This document shows positions 31,406 through 41,743 of a stretch of DNA of 64,000 bases, in pieces (within the stretch, counting starts at the first letter, position 1; each line of letters starts with the position of its first letter). Origin of the DNA: Prorocentrum cordatum (Eukaryota > Sar > Dinophyceae > Prorocentrales > Prorocentraceae); assembly GCA_963575745.1 (NCBI GenBank), contig CAUYUJ010001726.1:20001-84000 (forward strand), written 5' to 3'. The notes under the pieces are model-generated. The model worked only from the letters and a program-made list of their open reading frames with translations, was not told the DNA's origin and did not search any database. A program made the translations under genes and the position numbers.

Positions 31406-31609
31406 GCTCTGGCGAGAGAGGGTGTATAACGCATATTCCGCGTCATGGCGCTCAGCCCTTCACCCACCGAGACCCACGTGTTATGACTGGGTGGCCGCGC
31501 GGCTGGGCGCAGGTTGACAGTCGCCGCTTCGGTTCCTCGTGAGGCTGCACCTGGCCGGGCTTGAGCAGCAGGGGCAACAGGCAGAAGGCAGCGGGCAGGG
31601 CAGCAGGCA

Positions 31610-32061
31610 GGGGCAGCAGGCAGAGGCAGCGAGGAGGAGCGAGAAGGAGCGAGGAGCGAGGAGCGAGGAGCGAGAGGCTAGGAGCGAGGAGGAGGAGGAG
31701 GAGGTGGAGCGAGGAGCGAGGAGGGGAGGAGGAGGGAGGAGGAGGGGAGGAGGAGGAGGAGGAGGAGGAGGGGAGGAGGGAGGGAGGAGGGAGGAGGAGG
31801 AGGAGGGAGGAGGAGGAGGAGGAGGAGGAGGAGGAGGAGAAGCGAGAAGGAGGAGCGAGAAGGAGGAGGAGTTGGAGGAGGAGGTGGAGGAGGAAGAGGA
31901 GGAGGAGGAGGAGGAGGAGGAGGAGGAGGAGGAGGAGGGGCGAGGAGGAGCGAGGAGGAGCGAGGGCAGGGACAGCATGCAGAAGCAGCAGCAGCAGCAG
32001 CAGCAAGGGAAGGCAGGCAAGGGCACTGGACATGGGGCGAGGGCAGGCAGTACGGGCAGCA

Positions 32062-32092
<31 letters not shown>

Positions 32093-32145
32093 GGGCAGCA
32101 GCTGCAGGGGCAGCAGCTGCAGGGGCAGCAGGAGCAGCAGTTGAG
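31610..32145. repeat. (GAGGA/GAGCGAG)n then (CAG)n
   Basis: GAGCGAG-type words grade into GGA (to ~31960), followed by CAGCAG and GGGCAGCAG runs at 31980-32145. Confidence 0.9.
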
Positions 32146-32409
32146 GCCGCGAGGAGCGACCAAACAAGAAAAAAGTCGCGTCAAAGACGGTTCTCGATCT
32201 CGGCGCCTCCGAGGGGCCAATCCTGGGCCCATGGGCCGCCAGGAGCCGATCTGAGACGAGAATCTGGGCAGGGCGGATGCCGTGACAGGCCCGGGGAGAG
32301 GCGTGGGGGCGGATGGCGACGAGGCGAAGCGGGAGGAGCGTGAGGAAAATCCGTGAGCAGGGTCTTCGTGTTGTTAGTTCCCACTCCTCACCCTCCGTCT
32401 TTCATTGAA

Positions 32410-32592
32410 GGAGCCCATGGACACACACACAAACAAATACGCACAAATCCCAGGATTCACCAGGAATTATCATATTTTGTGAGTGTTCGTCTCACACACA
32501 CACACACACACACCCTCCACACCCACACTTCCCATGTCTTCCAATGTGTTCCTGGGGATCGATGGTGAATTGTGTTTGTGTGTTTTGTTCCC
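32410..32592. repeat. Dispersed repeat J copy 2
   Basis: CATGGACACACACACAAACA at the left and GATCGATGGTGAATTGTGTT at the right match J copy 1. An internal (CA)n tract (32495-32515) has expanded. Confidence 0.7.
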
Positions 32593-32704
32593 TCCGGATT
32601 TATTGGCCACGCACATGTGAAGTCTCGCATCTAGAAAACTCCTGGATCTCTCTGGCGGCCTGCGGGGACCTCCGGAGAAATCTCGGGGGGCCTGCGAGGG
32701 TCTC

Positions 32705-32900
32705 CGGGAATCCCCAGGAGAGGAGGGGAGAGGAGAGGGAGGGAGGAGGGAGGGAGGAGGGAGGGAGGGATGGTGAGGAGGGGGGAGGAACCAGACCAGG
32801 AGGAGGGGGAGGAGGAGTGAGGGGGAGGAGGGAGGGGAGGGAAGGAGGGAGGAGGAGCGGGAAGGGGAGGAGTGGAGGGAGGGGGAGGAGGCGCATTGCA
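32705..32900. repeat. (GGAGGGA)n array
   Basis: Purine tract of GGGA and GGA words. Confidence 0.9.
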
Positions 32901-32950
32901 ACCCTGCAAAGGCGCGTTCGAGATCGAGAGGCCCAGGCAGAGGTTGGGGG

Positions 32951-33103
32951 TTGCTTAAGGTGCCCCTGGCCCAAGGTGCCCCCAGCTTTTCGCTCAACCT
33001 TGGAGCTCCTGGGGGCCCCTTGGCGTCGTGAGGGGTGCTCTGCAGCTGTGGGGGCCTCCTCGAAAATCCTGGGGGCACCTTGGGCCAGGGGCACTTCTAG
33101 CAA
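32951..33103. mobile_element. TIR element T (153 bp)
   Basis: 35-bp arms with 32 matching positions: the left reads TTGCTTAAGGTGCCCCTGGC, the right ends GCCAGGGGCACTTCTAGCAA. The interior is unique, GC-rich and non-coding. It is the cleanest single-copy foldback in the window. Confidence 0.8.
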
Positions 33104-33264
33104 CACCCGCCGAAGAGGATGGAGACGTTGTGGGGCGGCGCCCTGCCGTTGGTCCCAGGCCGGGCCGCCATCCCCCTGCACGGGTGACAAACGGGTCACC
33201 TTCGATGGGCGCCCCCCCCCTACCGATGAGCAGAGGTGTGCGGAATCGCGCCACCCTCCAGGCC

Positions 33265-33820
33265 TCGCTGGTCCTCCTCCTCCTCCTCCTCTTCCTCCTC
33301 CTCCTCCTCCTCCTACTCCTCCTACTCATCCGTCTCCTCCTCTTCCTCCTTATTCTCATTCATAGAATCATTCCTCTTACCCTCTACAACTGGCTCAGTA
33401 GTTTGCTTCGTACCGATAAGAGTGATACGACTCATAGTATTATGATTCGCAAAAATGTACCTAGTCTTCTTTTCATTCTTAACACCGTTAATAGCATTCA
33501 GATGATTAGTCTTCAACATTTTAGCATTATTCTTGTTATCATCCGCATTAGTAGTACGATTGATAGTATTCGTGTTATGCTTAGTATTATGTTTGTTCGT
33601 CCCAGTATAACTATTAGTAACCGTTTTAGCATTAGCAATAACCCCTCCTCCTCCTCTTCTTGCTCCTCCTCCTCCTGGTCCTCCCTCTCATCCTCCTCTT
33701 CCTCCTCCTTCTCCTCTTCCTCCTCCTCCTCCTCCGCCTCCTCCTCCTGCTCCTCCTCATCCTCCTCCTGCGCATCCTCCTCCTCCGCCTTCCACTCTTC
33801 CTCCTCCGCAGCAGCAGCAG
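33265..33820. repeat. (CTC)n arrays around an AT-rich period-3 tract
   Basis: CTC to 33345, then ~290 bp dominated by ATT/AGT/AGC-like triplets with drift (TTAGCATTATTCTTGTTATC), then CTC at 33640-33820. A similar AT-rich tract lies at 35380-35570. It reads as Asn/Thr-rich on the minus strand but is most simply a decayed triplet array. Confidence 0.7.
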
Positions 33821-33839
33821 CTGTGTTAACGCTGACCCG

Positions 33840-34640
33840 ACATAAGCTGTACAGCTCTTGCGTTCTTGACAGGAGGCAAAACAGGAAACACGACTTGGTT
33901 CATATATCTGGCGGGTGCCGCGGGGCAGGCGAGAATACAAGATTGGCGGCACAGCGCAGAACAGCGAGTAGGCGCTCCTCAGGTACGTGAGGCAGGCAAG
34001 TACCTTAGTGGAAGACCACCCCAACACCTCGATGGCCCACTCCATATAGTAAGGTATTTGCTGCCTGTGCAGAAGATTAACCGACGTGAAAGAGGAAGCA
34101 CATGGTGCGAGCTGCGTGGGTGATATCACGAGGCAGACGCTGAAAGGCTGGCCCTTGAGTGCCCAAGGATAAAGCAAAGAGCGTAGAGGTGGCCACACCC
34201 TGCGAGTCAGGGGGCCCCGAAAGGGATGAGCGGGAGGGCAGGGAGGGAGAGGAGGAGTGAAGACAACGCTGCTGGAACTGCGAGATGTACCGTACAGACA
34301 TAACGCAGGCGGCTGCAACTCTGTCAACTTAAACAGTGCACGAGGTGCTGTGGAAGGGGTGAGGGGCTGGCACAGACTGCGCTGGCCGGCCCAAGGCGTA
34401 CAAACAGTACGGGCATAGAGCAAGTACAAAAGGCGATTCTTGGGCTGATGCCAGAGTTCTTGCCGATTCCTCGGGAGGGGGACCCTTTCACCGTCTCAGT
34501 TCCTGGGGGGGTAACCCCATAACCGTTGCTACCATTGTGGCCGTTTGTGTTCCCCCCTGTGTGCCAGCGTAGCGTACAGCTATGTACATGGCAGAGCAAC
34601 GCCTGCAGAATGCGTGAATTGCTGCTCGATACCTGATGCT
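33840..34640. other. Unique sequence, weak coding look
   Basis: The minus strand has an open frame with EWAIEVLGWSSTKVLACLTY around 34030, but it runs unbroken into a CTC array and has no recognised domain. No repeat identified. Confidence 0.25.
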
Positions 34641-34644
34641 AAGC

Positions 34645-34860
34645 AGTGTGTGTCCTCCTCCTCCTCCTCCTCCTCCTCCTCCTCCTCCTCCTCCTCTCTC
34701 CTCCTCCTCCTCCTCCTCCTCCTCCTCCTCCTCCTCCTCCCCTCCTCCTCCTCCTCCTCCTCCCCCTCCCCCCTCCCCCTCCTCCTCCTCCTCCTCCTCC
34801 TCCTCCTCCTCCTCCTCCTCCTCCTCCTCCTCCTCCTCCTCCTCCTCCTCCTCCCCCTTT
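34645..34860. repeat. (CTC)n array
   Basis: Nearly pure CTC, ~215 bp. The 34861-35215 spacer is unique, GC-rich and has no supported gene. Confidence 0.95.
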
Positions 34861-35214
34861 ATCTCCGTCCTCTCCCTTGAGGGTCGAGTCTCCCTCGCTA
34901 GCTGTTGACCCTTTTGGGGGCGTCGAGGTCTCTGGATCTGAGGGTTCCTCCAGGGCCTCCACGGAACACCTGCTCCGCGTCCTGCTGACCACGTCCTGCT
35001 GGCCACTTCAGGATGAGGAACGATGAGGGAGGCCGAGACGGAGGAGGAGAGGGAGAAGGCAGAGAAGGATGGAACAAAAAGATGGAGGAGGACGAGGAGC
35101 ATGCGCGGGAGCTGAAGGAGGAGGTCCTTGTCCCAGTGGAGCTGCAGGATCTTCTCCCCTGCTCTGAACATCTTCCCCTCGCGCCAGCGCCAGGAACGAC
35201 GGAATCAAGAGGCA

Positions 35215-36143
35215 GACACCACCTCCTCCTCCTCCACCCCCTCCTCCTCCCTCCTCCTCCTCCTCCTCCTCCTCCTCCTCCTCCTCCTCCTCCTCCTCCT
35301 CCCCTCCTCCCCCCTCCTCCCCTCCTCCTCCTCCTCCTTCCTCCTCCCTCCTCCTCCTCCTCCTCCTCCTCCTCCTCCTCTTAGTATGCTTAGTAGTATT
35401 ACCACTATATGTCATAGTGCCAGTAGTGTTCGTCTTCTTAGCATTCGGCTTATTATTCGTGATAGTAACAGCGTTCTTCTTAGTAGTAGTCGAATTATGC
35501 TGATTACTATTAGTAGTATTAGCAGTACTATGTTCATTAATTGTTACGTTTAGTAGAAGTCTCAGTATGCGTCTTCTTCCGCATCCTCTTCCTCCTCATT
35601 ATCATCCTCCTCATCATCAGCATAATCATCCGTCTCATCATCAGCATCTTCATCATCAGCATCATCAGTATCATCATCATCATCATCGTCAGCAGCAACA
35701 TCATCACCATCAGCAGCAGCAGCATCAGCATCATCATCATCAGCAGCAGCAGCAGCATCAGCATCATCATCAGCAGCAGCAGCAACAGCATCAACATCAG
35801 CATCATCAGCAGCATCATCAGCATCGTCATCATCAGCATCAACATCATCAGCATCAGCATCAGCATCAGCAGCAGCAGCAGCAGCATCGTCATCATCATC
35901 AGTATCCTTATCATACTCATCATCATCCACATCCAGCTCCACCCAGTCCTCCTAGTCCTCTTGTTCAACCTCCTCCTCCTCCTCCCCTCCTCCTCCTCCT
36001 CCTGCTCCTGCAGATTCTGTCGTCTATCGGCCCTCCTCCTCTCCCTCCTCCAGGCTAGGAGGAGGGCCTCCTCGTCGTCGTCGTCCTCCTCCTCCTCCTC
36101 CTCCTCCTCCTCCTCCTCCTCCTCATCCCCCTCCTCCGTCTCC
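35215..36143. repeat. (CTC)n - AT triplets - (CAT/CAG)n - (CTC)n mosaic
   Basis: CTC to 35380, an ATT/AGT triplet tract to 35570, ~350 bp of CAT/CAG, then CTC to the retrotransposon insertion site. The copia element is inserted in this pyrimidine-rich tract, which resumes on its far side at 46395. Confidence 0.9.
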
Positions 36144-36149
36144 CCCTTG

Positions 36150-36290
36150 TGGCAGCAGGAGAGGCAAGCGAAATGTTTTCCCTTGAGCCATAAGTGGAAC
36201 GGACGTCACACATGATGGTCATCAGACCATCTGTCCCTGAGTGAAACGCATATGCTAAACCTATGTCACAAAATATGGTCCCCAGCAACA
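36150..36290 (-). repeat. 3' LTR of the copia element
   Basis: 141 bp, from TGTTGCTGGGGACC to GCTGCCA on the minus strand. It differs from the 5' LTR only in GGTCATCAG versus GGTCCTCAG (plus strand). The preceding purine run AGAGAAAG (36310-36320) is a weak polypurine tract. Bases 36291-36437 are the 3' untranslated part of the element. Confidence 0.92.
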
Positions 36291-36437
36291 TGGGTCCAAC
36301 TTTCTCTAGGTTTAGCATTCCCCGGGAAACACTACAAAAGTCCGTGTCCACTGCCTTGCAGTGTCGGTCGGCATCGTGCCGATCGACGAACTCTGAAATT
36401 CGAAGCAACAGCGCAGAGGATAGAAGAGGATAGCAGA

Positions 36438-39400
36438 CTATTGGAAAGCAGGATTGGAGGAAGAGGGAGAGGAGAGGGTGGACGGGAGGACACCACCACC
36501 ACAACCACCACCGACCAGGCCAGGAGGAGCAAGCTCGTCCAGGTACTCCTTCCAGGAAATCCAGATAGGCCCGGCCAGCATCTTCCTGGAGGCTGACTGT
36601 GAGCGGTCCTTCAGCTCGGGGGTGGCACGACGTCGATCCACCTCGGACTCTTCATCCACTAAGACGATCCTGCCACTAGACATAAAATCGAACAGCGCCG
36701 CATTGCACTTGGTGGTGTCGTCCTTTGTAAGTGCATCCACCGGCATTCTGCCGTGAGGAATCCAGCGGACCCGTCCCCGAGCACGCTCGAGGGACTCACA
36801 GATGATCGCTAGGTCAAGTGCTGTCCGGCGGTCTCGGGCGGACGCGTTCCCCTCCTTCTGCATCGTGTCATAGATGGACTTGGCGTCTACCACGTGGATC
36901 TGCTGCTCTCGACTTCCTAGCCTACAGTCCCGCCGGAGGACTGTGGTGAACGGGCCTGAGGCTCGAACACAGTCGGGCAGGTCAACATCCTGAAACACAA
37001 CGTCCCGGTAGAGCACCTGTAGGTACTCGACTTCCGCCACGGCTGCCGACAGGGCCTGGGTTTCCCCGGCCAGAGTCGACGGGACCTTACGTCGTAGCTT
37101 ACTGCTGCGCCAGCCCAGAAGAGAAGCTCGAACGGATTGGTTATCTAGAACTGACTTGTCGGCTGCCAGCACCATCCAAGCTCCTTGGGTGGGATCGGAA
37201 GGCAGCCCGCTGTCGTCCACCAGTGACTCGACCGAGCCGACCCCACCAGCATCTGAGAACGATATGAAAGCCATGTGCTTTGGGTTCAGCCTCCAGACGG
37301 TAAGGCCTCGAGACGCAGATGCTCGAAGGTGTTTGACTAGCTTATTCGCACAAGCAACATCTGACACCGTCGGAGCTCGGAGCCGACTGGCTAAAATACT
37401 TGCAACCCCAGCCGCCTCCGGACGTGATTCCCTCCCCACCCAGTTAAACTTGTACACCAGGGATCTGAGAGCCTTGAACTCTGTGGGTTCCAGTGGTGCG
37501 TTCTTGTGCGTCATTCTGCCTCGGGCCAGGGTGAGCGGGCGAATCTCCTCGAGAATGTACTTCTCTTGGTCAATCGTGACTTTGCCCGGGGCGAAAGTAA
37601 CTCGGCGGCCTGCGAAATCTACTGGTCCCACGTGGCAGTCACGATACTTGCCGAAACGAAAACGATTCTCGAGCACACCTCGGATCCAGGAACGGGCCGA
37701 CGCGTCGGAGCTGCCGATGAAGAAGTCGTCGACTTCTAAGAGCATCATGTTCTGGATGGTACCGTCGGAGCGATACTTCAACCACCAGCATGGCTCCAAT
37801 AGGCTGCGTACAAAACCGTGCTTTTCCAGATGGCCCACCACAGTGCGCCTCCATGCTACAGGAGCATCGTCGAGTCCGTACACATTCACAAGCAGGAGGA
37901 TGAGCGACCCCGGCTCCACCTGGATGCCCTCGCAGGGCTCGACGTAAATCTGACCCTGGGACCTGGACATGGGGTCGGACTGGGTGAACGCATTCTTGAC
38001 ATCCGCGATGTCTCCTAACATATTGAAATTGGCCAGGACTTGGACAAACATCATGATGCATGACGTTTGGGGAGTAGGTGCGTACACGGCCAGGGATCCA
38101 GAGTCCGGGTCCTTGTGCCCGTGGACGCACCATCGGGACTTAGCCTCTGGCTCGGTGAACGTTCCTTCCACCGGCTTCCACCTCCTGACCATCCGGCTCG
38201 ATATTATACGATCCGGTTGGAACTGACGGATCTTAGCCGCTTGGGCGGGAGGGATGACTCGGACACCCCCGGACTGCATCATGGATTGCCACTCCTTGTC
38301 GTCGGAAGCCTGGAACTTTTGGCGCTCGGGGGGGGTAAGCTGCTTCAGACTCACCTCCCCGCCTCGACTGGCCGCGAAAACGCCGCCGTCCTGAAAACTC
38401 TCCTCGAGACTTCTGGTCCCGCCTTCGAAGCCAACAGGGATCGTGCCGAGCCCGTCCACGGCGCCCGGGACCACCCAGAAGTCCCCCCTTTGCTCGGCCC
38501 CCGCAAACCCCTCACTCGTCTCTCTTCGACCCGGGGAGCGGGATCTTCCTCTGGACTCAATATCTCGAACCCGCTCCATGACGGATCGGCTGTCCTCTCT
38601 ACCCATCACTACAGCTCTGGACGTCTCCGGGCCTGGTCCTGGACCGGAGGAGGAGGAGGAGTCAGCACCACCACCGCCACCACCAGGGGGAGGAGGATGA
38701 GAGGAGGTCCCCGCCGCGGGGGAAACACCAGGGTCGAGGGTCCTCGCCCTCTTGACCTCGGGAGGCGCGCTCCCTGCCCGGGCGGCCCGAATGCAGGCCG
38801 GCACGTCGTCGGGCTGGGAGATCCTGGCTCGGGGCTTGGCTGCTCCGGGAGCGGGCCTGTCCCGGTCGGGGGGAGGACTAGAAGGAGGAGGAGTGTCGGG
38901 AAAAGGCCTCGCGTCCTCGGAAGGAGACCCAGGAGGAGAGGAGGAGAAAGGAGGAGAGAGACCAGGGGGAGGGGTGAGAGACGGAGGGAGAGAGCTCCCA
39001 GGCTCAACGGAACCTCCTCCTGTGTCGGCCCTCTCGACTTCTTCCTGAGAGCGAGCAGGACTCGGGGGAGTGATGAGTGACCGGTCCCCTTCTGAAGGTG
39101 GCCCCTCTGAGATTGACGGCAGACCCGTCCGCTCTGATCCTGGTTGCGCCACGACCGATCCAGCTCGAGACTGACCTCCTCGGGACGGCCTTCGTGGGAG
39201 ACCGAGGGGTCCTGTGACCGTGGGGGCCTGGGCTCGAGACTCTGGCTCGGGATCGCTCCTCGGAGCAGGTCCTGGTCCTGGAACCTGGGGCCCGGCGTCG
39301 AGGTCGGCTTGGGCCGCCTCGTCCCAGGCACTGTCGGGAGGAGCCCCTTCGCGTTGGACGTCCACTGCCGTCACCCGACGGGCCTGGACAGCCTGCAGGA

Positions 39401-41705
39401 GATCCTGCCAGCGCGGGTCCTCCGCCAGCTGAAGGCCGTACTCCTCTTCTGGACTAGCCAGTCGGACCTGCTCGGCCGAGCACTTCCAGAGCCTGGCCCG
39501 GACAGCCACCCAAACCGTGCCTCCCTCGGCCAAAACCACGACCCCGGGACCCGTCCAGCCCGCCCGGCGCCGTCCGAGGGCGTCGGCGCGAGAGGACATC
39601 CGGGTAAAGTGACGCCAGACAAACACCCACTGGCCTGGAGTGAATCTGCGATTCCCTGGAGTCCTGGCCCGGCTGGCTCGGGAGATGTTGTCTCGAGCGG
39701 TCGCCTCCATCGCCATCCTCCGGGCAGCTGCCCGGATGGCGTGAGCCCGGGCAAACTCAGCCCCGGCTTCGTCTTGTTCCGAGGATGGGCTGGTGACGTC
39801 CTGCCACCCTGGCAGCGCCTTGTGGTCATCAGAGAGCAGATCGTGGGGAAGCCGAGGGTTCTCTCCGAACACGAGTTGGAGAGGAGAGAAGCCCCCTCGA
39901 TGCCAAAACCGATTCTTATGGGCGACCAGCTCGAAGATCAAGTCGTCCATCTCCTGAAGGCTAGCTGGAAGGGCGGCCCCGGTTTCTAACTCGGCCCGGA
40001 CCCGCTCCTTAACCCAACCCCCGTGGCGCTCCACTCTGCCGTTTTGCCACGGAGAGTCGGCGTCGCACACATGGTGACAAACTCCCCACTGCTCCAGGCC
40101 CCGGGCAAATCTGGCTCCAAACTCGGACCCCCCATCCGAAATCAAAAGGTGAGGGGCCCCCAAGGGCCTGACCCAGGACCGCAGAAACTCGGACCACACG
40201 GCAGCTGCCGTCGCACTCCCTACTCTTGAGACTACCTGAAGGTTGGAACCGTGATCGACTATGTTCAGATACGGGTACGTGGTTCCCTGAAACTCCAGAT
40301 AGAAAAGGTCCACCCCGACGATATTGTTAAATCGAAACGTCCTGGGAAGCGCCACTTTCCGATGGGCTCCCGATCGAGATCTCTCGGCGCAGTCGGAGCA
40401 GGTGAACTCGCGGCGCACCCACCTGATGAGTCGCTGCTTCGCTCCCCCCGCCCGGAGCACTCGAACAAACTTACGGTTGTCGGGGTGTCCCATGTTGCAG
40501 TGGAGCTTGTAAATCTGTCGCTTCTCGTCCTCTGAGGGCCCCGGGTCAGGTGGTTCACTCCCAGGACCGTCCGGCTTAGCCCCCCTAGAGGGTCTAGTCT
40601 CTGGCTCGTCGTCGCTCTCACCAGAGGCGTCGGGGTCCCCGGCTTCTTCTCTAGCTTCCTCGGCTTCCGCATCACCAACCTCGTCACCTTCCGCCAACTC
40701 CGCCCAGGTAGCCTGTCTAGACTGGGAAGCCCCGGACCAGTGCTCAGAGACGGCCCGGGCCACGGTTCGGACGAAAGCGGGCGGATACTGACCCGCTCGG
40801 GTGGTCACTGAACCTCCCTCGAGCACCGCGTGCTCGTGGCCCCCCAGGCACAGGTGTCCGTCCAGCAGACGGAGGGTGTGTGAGTGGTTCGACAGAATGC
40901 CCGTCGGCTTCTTGTTGAGTCCTCGGGCGTCTACCTGCAAACCGAACTGGCACATATCAACTCGAATCCGCTGAACCCCCGGGAGCCCCCAGACACACCT
41001 CAGCACGAAAGTCCCCCATGACGAGGCGTAGAGTGGGTGTTCGAACGCGAAGTAGCGTCCGTGACGTACCTGATATGACGCGATCTCCATGCAGAGTATC
41101 AGATCCCGAAGCCCCTCGGACATCAGTCGGTCCCAGTCGGCCGGACCCATCCGATCACGATTGATTCGATTGATGGCCGAGAACGCACGACATTCGGAAC
41201 ACAACCATATCATCTCTGGGCGATCGGATCGGATGGCTCTCCACAGCTGCTCCACATCCTTCTTACTTGATGAGTCCCATCCTACCTTGCGGTCCCATGA
41301 GGACCTCACTCCCAAAGGGGCCCCCAGCCTCTCGACCACTGGGGCCATGCGGGGAGGAGAGAAGACCTCCATAAACGCCACCCTAGACTTGGGGCTGCGG
41401 CTTGACATGACAAACGAGCCTTCCCCGAGACGCCCGGTCGCCTTAGCAGCTGCCTCGCCGAGAGCCTTCCTAACTCGAGAGCCGCAGGCGACCTCGTGGT
41501 CGTCATTAGTCAGGCCCCCATCGAGCCACTCGAGGCCCACGAGACCTTCTTTGGAGGAGGAGGTTGGAGAGGACAAATGACATGTTCGGGCACTCTCACG
41601 AGCGCCTGCATCAGAAGCAGTGCAAGCGCAGCCGGAAAAGGCCTGGGCAAGTCCCTGCGTCGCAGCTCTGGGCCCTCGCCCGGAGCCGCAGAGAGGTGCT
41701 GGCAA
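36438..41705 (-). CDS. pol: Copia Pol: integrase, reverse transcriptase, RNase H
   Basis: 1755 codons counted from 41705, which is a TTG; the first ATG is codon 100 (41408), and the frame is open back to 42051. So it is probably made by frameshift from the ORF upstream or starts internally. Codons ~108-320 hold an N-terminal domain without a common name. Integrase: zinc motif H402, H407, C436, C439; catalytic D466, D524, E559 (D,D35E). Pro/Ser-rich linker ~790-1020. RT ~1140-1390: first Asp D1235 in ADVKNAF, catalytic box EVDD (1324-1327) where copia usually has YVDD. RNase H: D1485, E1548, D1607, D1657. Integration and reverse transcription of the element are the expected roles. No internal stops. 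Confidence 0.93.
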   Translation of the reverse strand: MPAPLCGSGRGPRAATQGLAQAFSGCACTASDAGARESARTCHLSSPTSSSKEGLVGLEWLDGGLTNDDHEVACGSRVRKALGEAAAKATGRLGEGSFVMSSRSPKSRVAFMEVFSPPRMAPVVERLGAPLGVRSSWDRKVGWDSSSKKDVEQLWRAIRSDRPEMIWLCSECRAFSAINRINRDRMGPADWDRLMSEGLRDLILCMEIASYQVRHGRYFAFEHPLYASSWGTFVLRCVWGLPGVQRIRVDMCQFGLQVDARGLNKKPTGILSNHSHTLRLLDGHLCLGGHEHAVLEGGSVTTRAGQYPPAFVRTVARAVSEHWSGASQSRQATWAELAEGDEVGDAEAEEAREEAGDPDASGESDDEPETRPSRGAKPDGPGSEPPDPGPSEDEKRQIYKLHCNMGHPDNRKFVRVLRAGGAKQRLIRWVRREFTCSDCAERSRSGAHRKVALPRTFRFNNIVGVDLFYLEFQGTTYPYLNIVDHGSNLQVVSRVGSATAAAVWSEFLRSWVRPLGAPHLLISDGGSEFGARFARGLEQWGVCHHVCDADSPWQNGRVERHGGWVKERVRAELETGAALPASLQEMDDLIFELVAHKNRFWHRGGFSPLQLVFGENPRLPHDLLSDDHKALPGWQDVTSPSSEQDEAGAEFARAHAIRAAARRMAMEATARDNISRASRARTPGNRRFTPGQWVFVWRHFTRMSSRADALGRRRAGWTGPGVVVLAEGGTVWVAVRARLWKCSAEQVRLASPEEEYGLQLAEDPRWQDLLQAVQARRVTAVDVQREGAPPDSAWDEAAQADLDAGPQVPGPGPAPRSDPEPESRAQAPTVTGPLGLPRRPSRGGQSRAGSVVAQPGSERTGLPSISEGPPSEGDRSLITPPSPARSQEEVERADTGGGSVEPGSSLPPSLTPPPGLSPPFSSSPPGSPSEDARPFPDTPPPSSPPPDRDRPAPGAAKPRARISQPDDVPACIRAARAGSAPPEVKRARTLDPGVSPAAGTSSHPPPPGGGGGGADSSSSSGPGPGPETSRAVVMGREDSRSVMERVRDIESRGRSRSPGRRETSEGFAGAEQRGDFWVVPGAVDGLGTIPVGFEGGTRSLEESFQDGGVFAASRGGEVSLKQLTPPERQKFQASDDKEWQSMMQSGGVRVIPPAQAAKIRQFQPDRIISSRMVRRWKPVEGTFTEPEAKSRWCVHGHKDPDSGSLAVYAPTPQTSCIMMFVQVLANFNMLGDIADVKNAFTQSDPMSRSQGQIYVEPCEGIQVEPGSLILLLVNVYGLDDAPVAWRRTVVGHLEKHGFVRSLLEPCWWLKYRSDGTIQNMMLLEVDDFFIGSSDASARSWIRGVLENRFRFGKYRDCHVGPVDFAGRRVTFAPGKVTIDQEKYILEEIRPLTLARGRMTHKNAPLEPTEFKALRSLVYKFNWVGRESRPEAAGVASILASRLRAPTVSDVACANKLVKHLRASASRGLTVWRLNPKHMAFISFSDAGGVGSVESLVDDSGLPSDPTQGAWMVLAADKSVLDNQSVRASLLGWRSSKLRRKVPSTLAGETQALSAAVAEVEYLQVLYRDVVFQDVDLPDCVRASGPFTTVLRRDCRLGSREQQIHVVDAKSIYDTMQKEGNASARDRRTALDLAIICESLERARGRVRWIPHGRMPVDALTKDDTTKCNAALFDFMSSGRIVLVDEESEVDRRRATPELKDRSQSASRKMLAGPIWISWKEYLDELAPPGLVGGGCGGGVLPSTLSSPSSSNPAFQ

Positions 41706-41743
41706 CTCTGGAGTGGTCCTCGCGCCTGATGGCGCCTCGGCGC

